Of a DNA stretch of 7,070 nucleotides, positions 5,592 through 7,070 are shown piece after piece (the first letter of the stretch is position 1; each line of letters begins with the position of its first letter). The DNA is from an uncultured Eubacteriales bacterium. Its GTDB lineage: Bacteria > Bacillota > Clostridia > Lachnospirales > Lachnospiraceae. The stretch is from contig CASFUI010000285.1 of assembly GCA_949297565.1 (NCBI GenBank), forward strand, positions 1 to 7,070, in the 5' to 3' direction. Both the position numbers and the translations under genes were made by a program. The notes under the pieces were generated by a model. It had not been told where the DNA came from, did not search any database, and worked only from the letters and a program-made list of their open reading frames with translations.

Positions 5592-7070
5592 TGAGATTTC
5601 CGATTTGGCAGGGAGCGTTGAGAGTGTTCTTGCGCAGAAAGACGACAGAACTGAATGTATTGTTGCCGATGCCGCTGACGGCAGGGCGAGGGAGTTCATA
5701 CCTGATGAAATCCGGTTTGAGGATATAAGTGAAAAATTATATGAAAATACAGCACAGGTTAAAAATGAGGCGGTTAAGCTCGCCTCATGCGAACATGTGC
5801 TTATTTTGACGGCGGGACAGATTCTGGAAGACGGGATTTTGGATAAATGTCTCATAAATTTAAGCGACGAAATGTATAATTCCGTTAAAGACGCCGACAG
5901 CCTCTTTAAAAAATATTTTTCCGAGGGAATACAGTCTGCCTCATATGTAGTTGTCAATCGTGAGAGCTTTGGCGTTATCGGCGGTTGGAATGAGAAGCTG
6001 CCGTGTGCCGAGGATTATGAATTGCTGCTCAGGGCGTGTGACTTTAACTGCGTGGAGGGCTTTTGCGCCGTTTCGTCAGAGCTCTCTCCTGTGATTTTTA
6101 AGGAAAACTATTTTACATATGCTTATTTGCTTGGAAAATATGTGCGCAGGCTCAAAAGCATGAATATATTTAATGATATTTTTTCAAATTTGTATATGCA
6201 GGCGAGCCAATATGGCATACAGGATTATTTCGGGGAGCGCGCAAAAGAAATGATAGCCAGACAGCCTGTGTTTGCTTCGGTTGACGCGGACACCAGACCC
6301 GTTCTTTTGTTTACCGGGGAAATTGAGTGCAACGGAGCGCTTGCGTCATTTGCCTCTGAGCTTAGCAGAGCCCTCAGAAAAAAGGGACAGAACGTACAGA
6401 TAATAAATCTTGAGGGCGGCTCAACCGATGAGCTGAAGGCGGCAATGACGAGAGATTACAGAGCTGTTATAGGGTTTCAGACGGCTTTCTTTACAAAACA
6501 GCTTCAAAGCGGCGAGCTGGCGGGAAATATTTTTAAGTGTCCTAAGTTTAATTATATATTTGACCATCCGCTGTATCTCAGCTATTTTTTAATGCTTCCC
6601 GTAAATGATTTTTATGTGCTTCAGCAGGACGAAAGCTATGCGGATTACATTAGAAAATATTATCCGTATGTCAAAAATGTATGGCATTTTCCGCCGGCGG
6701 GAATTATAGGCAGGCGTATGAGGTCGGAGCTTTCCGGACTTAAAAAGACTATGGATATTTCGTTCGTCGCCACATATAACGATTACCGCGAGCGTCTGGC
6801 TGTTATAAGGACGCTCCCCGGGGATATAAGACGGCTGTCATGGCAGATGGTTAATCAGCTCAAAAACAACCCTAAGCAGAGCGCTGAGGAGGCGCTTGGC
6901 TGTGTGCTTGAAAAAAACCGCCGGGAGGTTACGCCTCGAGAGTTTGTTGTGCTTTTGCATAAGTCATGCGAGGCGGTAAGAGCAGTTTCATTTTATTACA
7001 GGGAAAAGACAGTTAAAGTGCTGCTTGACGCGGGGATTAAGGTCGATGTGTTTGGAGAGGCGTGGAGACG
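5554..7070 (+). CDS. GT2-like domain fused to CgeB/DUF3880-like glycosyltransferase, 3' end outside window
   Basis: The frame is open from the ATG at 5554 to the window edge (505 codons plus 2 nt). Residues 5-165 follow a family 2 glycosyltransferase: LSVIII, SVLAQ, IVADAAD (36-42) for the nucleotide-binding strand, a strand LILTAGQ (83-89) where the metal-binding DXD normally sits, then GGWNEKLPCAEDYELLLRA (Glu153-Asp154). The DXD is absent and the region between is short, so this half may not be catalytic. From residue 248 (RPVLLFTGEI) a second Rossmann domain starts: an N-terminal strand, the ALASFASELSRALRKKG helix, FDHPLY (Asp337-His338), and WHFPPAG near 378. This pattern resembles DUF3880/CgeB-type glycosyltransferases. 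The final visible stretch, LLDAGIKVDVFGEAW, looks like the entry to the C-terminal donor-binding half, which lies beyond the window. It overlaps the preceding gene by 38 nt. The last ~290 nt are clearly GC-richer than earlier DNA. Confidence 0.87.
   Translation, partial: MEELLSVIIIRCDEISDLAGSVESVLAQKDDRTECIVADAADGRAREFIPDEIRFEDISEKLYENTAQVKNEAVKLASCEHVLILTAGQILEDGILDKCLINLSDEMYNSVKDADSLFKKYFSEGIQSASYVVVNRESFGVIGGWNEKLPCAEDYELLLRACDFNCVEGFCAVSSELSPVIFKENYFTYAYLLGKYVRRLKSMNIFNDIFSNLYMQASQYGIQDYFGERAKEMIARQPVFASVDADTRPVLLFTGEIECNGALASFASELSRALRKKGQNVQIINLEGGSTDELKAAMTRDYRAVIGFQTAFFTKQLQSGELAGNIFKCPKFNYIFDHPLYLSYFLMLPVNDFYVLQQDESYADYIRKYYPYVKNVWHFPPAGIIGRRMRSELSGLKKTMDISFVATYNDYRERLAVIRTLPGDIRRLSWQMVNQLKNNPKQSAEEALGCVLEKNRREVTPREFVVLLHKSCEAVRAVSFYYREKTVKVLLDAGIKVDVFGEAWR

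Noticed and set aside
5499..5957. 152-codon open frame on the - strand
   Set aside because: It is antisense to two well-supported + strand genes, has serine-rich low-information translation and no ribosome binding site with independent support.
1..7070. CRISPR array, tRNA, rRNA, insertion sequence or attachment sites
   Set aside because: No regularly spaced repeats, no tRNA-like cloverleaf, no transposase motifs and no terminal inverted repeats were seen; the window is almost entirely coding.

Overview
The window holds five consecutive genes, all on the + strand and closely packed. It reads as the inside of a surface-glycan assembly cluster, such as capsule, exopolysaccharide or flagellin glycan. 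Base composition is moderate to low in GC. ATA and AGA codons are common, Shine-Dalgarno sites are strong (AGGAGG, GAGGGAG) and one gene starts with GTG. These traits and the protein families point to a Gram-positive anaerobe of the Clostridia, most like Lachnospiraceae or Oscillospiraceae. That placement is inference from style and remembered families, not from a search.

Layout. (1) 22-2340 is a 772-residue multidomain protein: a methyltransferase-like domain with a degenerate SAM motif, a domain with aminoglycoside/choline-kinase-type catalytic motifs, a small Rossmann domain and a TagD/LicC-type cytidylyltransferase. (2) 2337-3398 overlaps it by 4 nt (ATGA) and is a canonical family 2 glycosyltransferase. 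(3) 3399-3544 is the only sizeable gap (146 nt). It carries a 12-bp palindrome, an AT-only 9-bp inverted repeat and a perfect 10-bp inverted repeat, but no convincing promoter or terminator. (4) 3545-3988 is a 147-residue methyltransferase-like Rossmann protein. (5) 4029-5591 (GTG start) joins a DUF4422 glycosyltransferase-like domain to a capsular polysaccharide synthesis-type glycosyltransferase domain. (6) 5554-7070 begins inside the previous gene and runs off the window. It joins a family 2 glycosyltransferase-like domain lacking the metal-binding DXD to the start of a CgeB/DUF3880-like glycosyltransferase.

Taken together, the first gene could phosphorylate a small alcohol and activate it with CTP to give a CDP-linked substituent. 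The other genes would add sugars to the growing glycan. No flippase, polymerase, ABC transporter, LicD-type transferase or nucleotide-sugar synthesis gene is present, so the window is part of a larger locus. The recurring theme is domain fusion and partly eroded signature motifs: proteins 1, 3 and 5 each combine a recognisable fold with loss of a usual ligand motif. No predicted membrane segment or signal peptide is evident, so all products should be cytosolic or peripherally bound to the inner membrane face.
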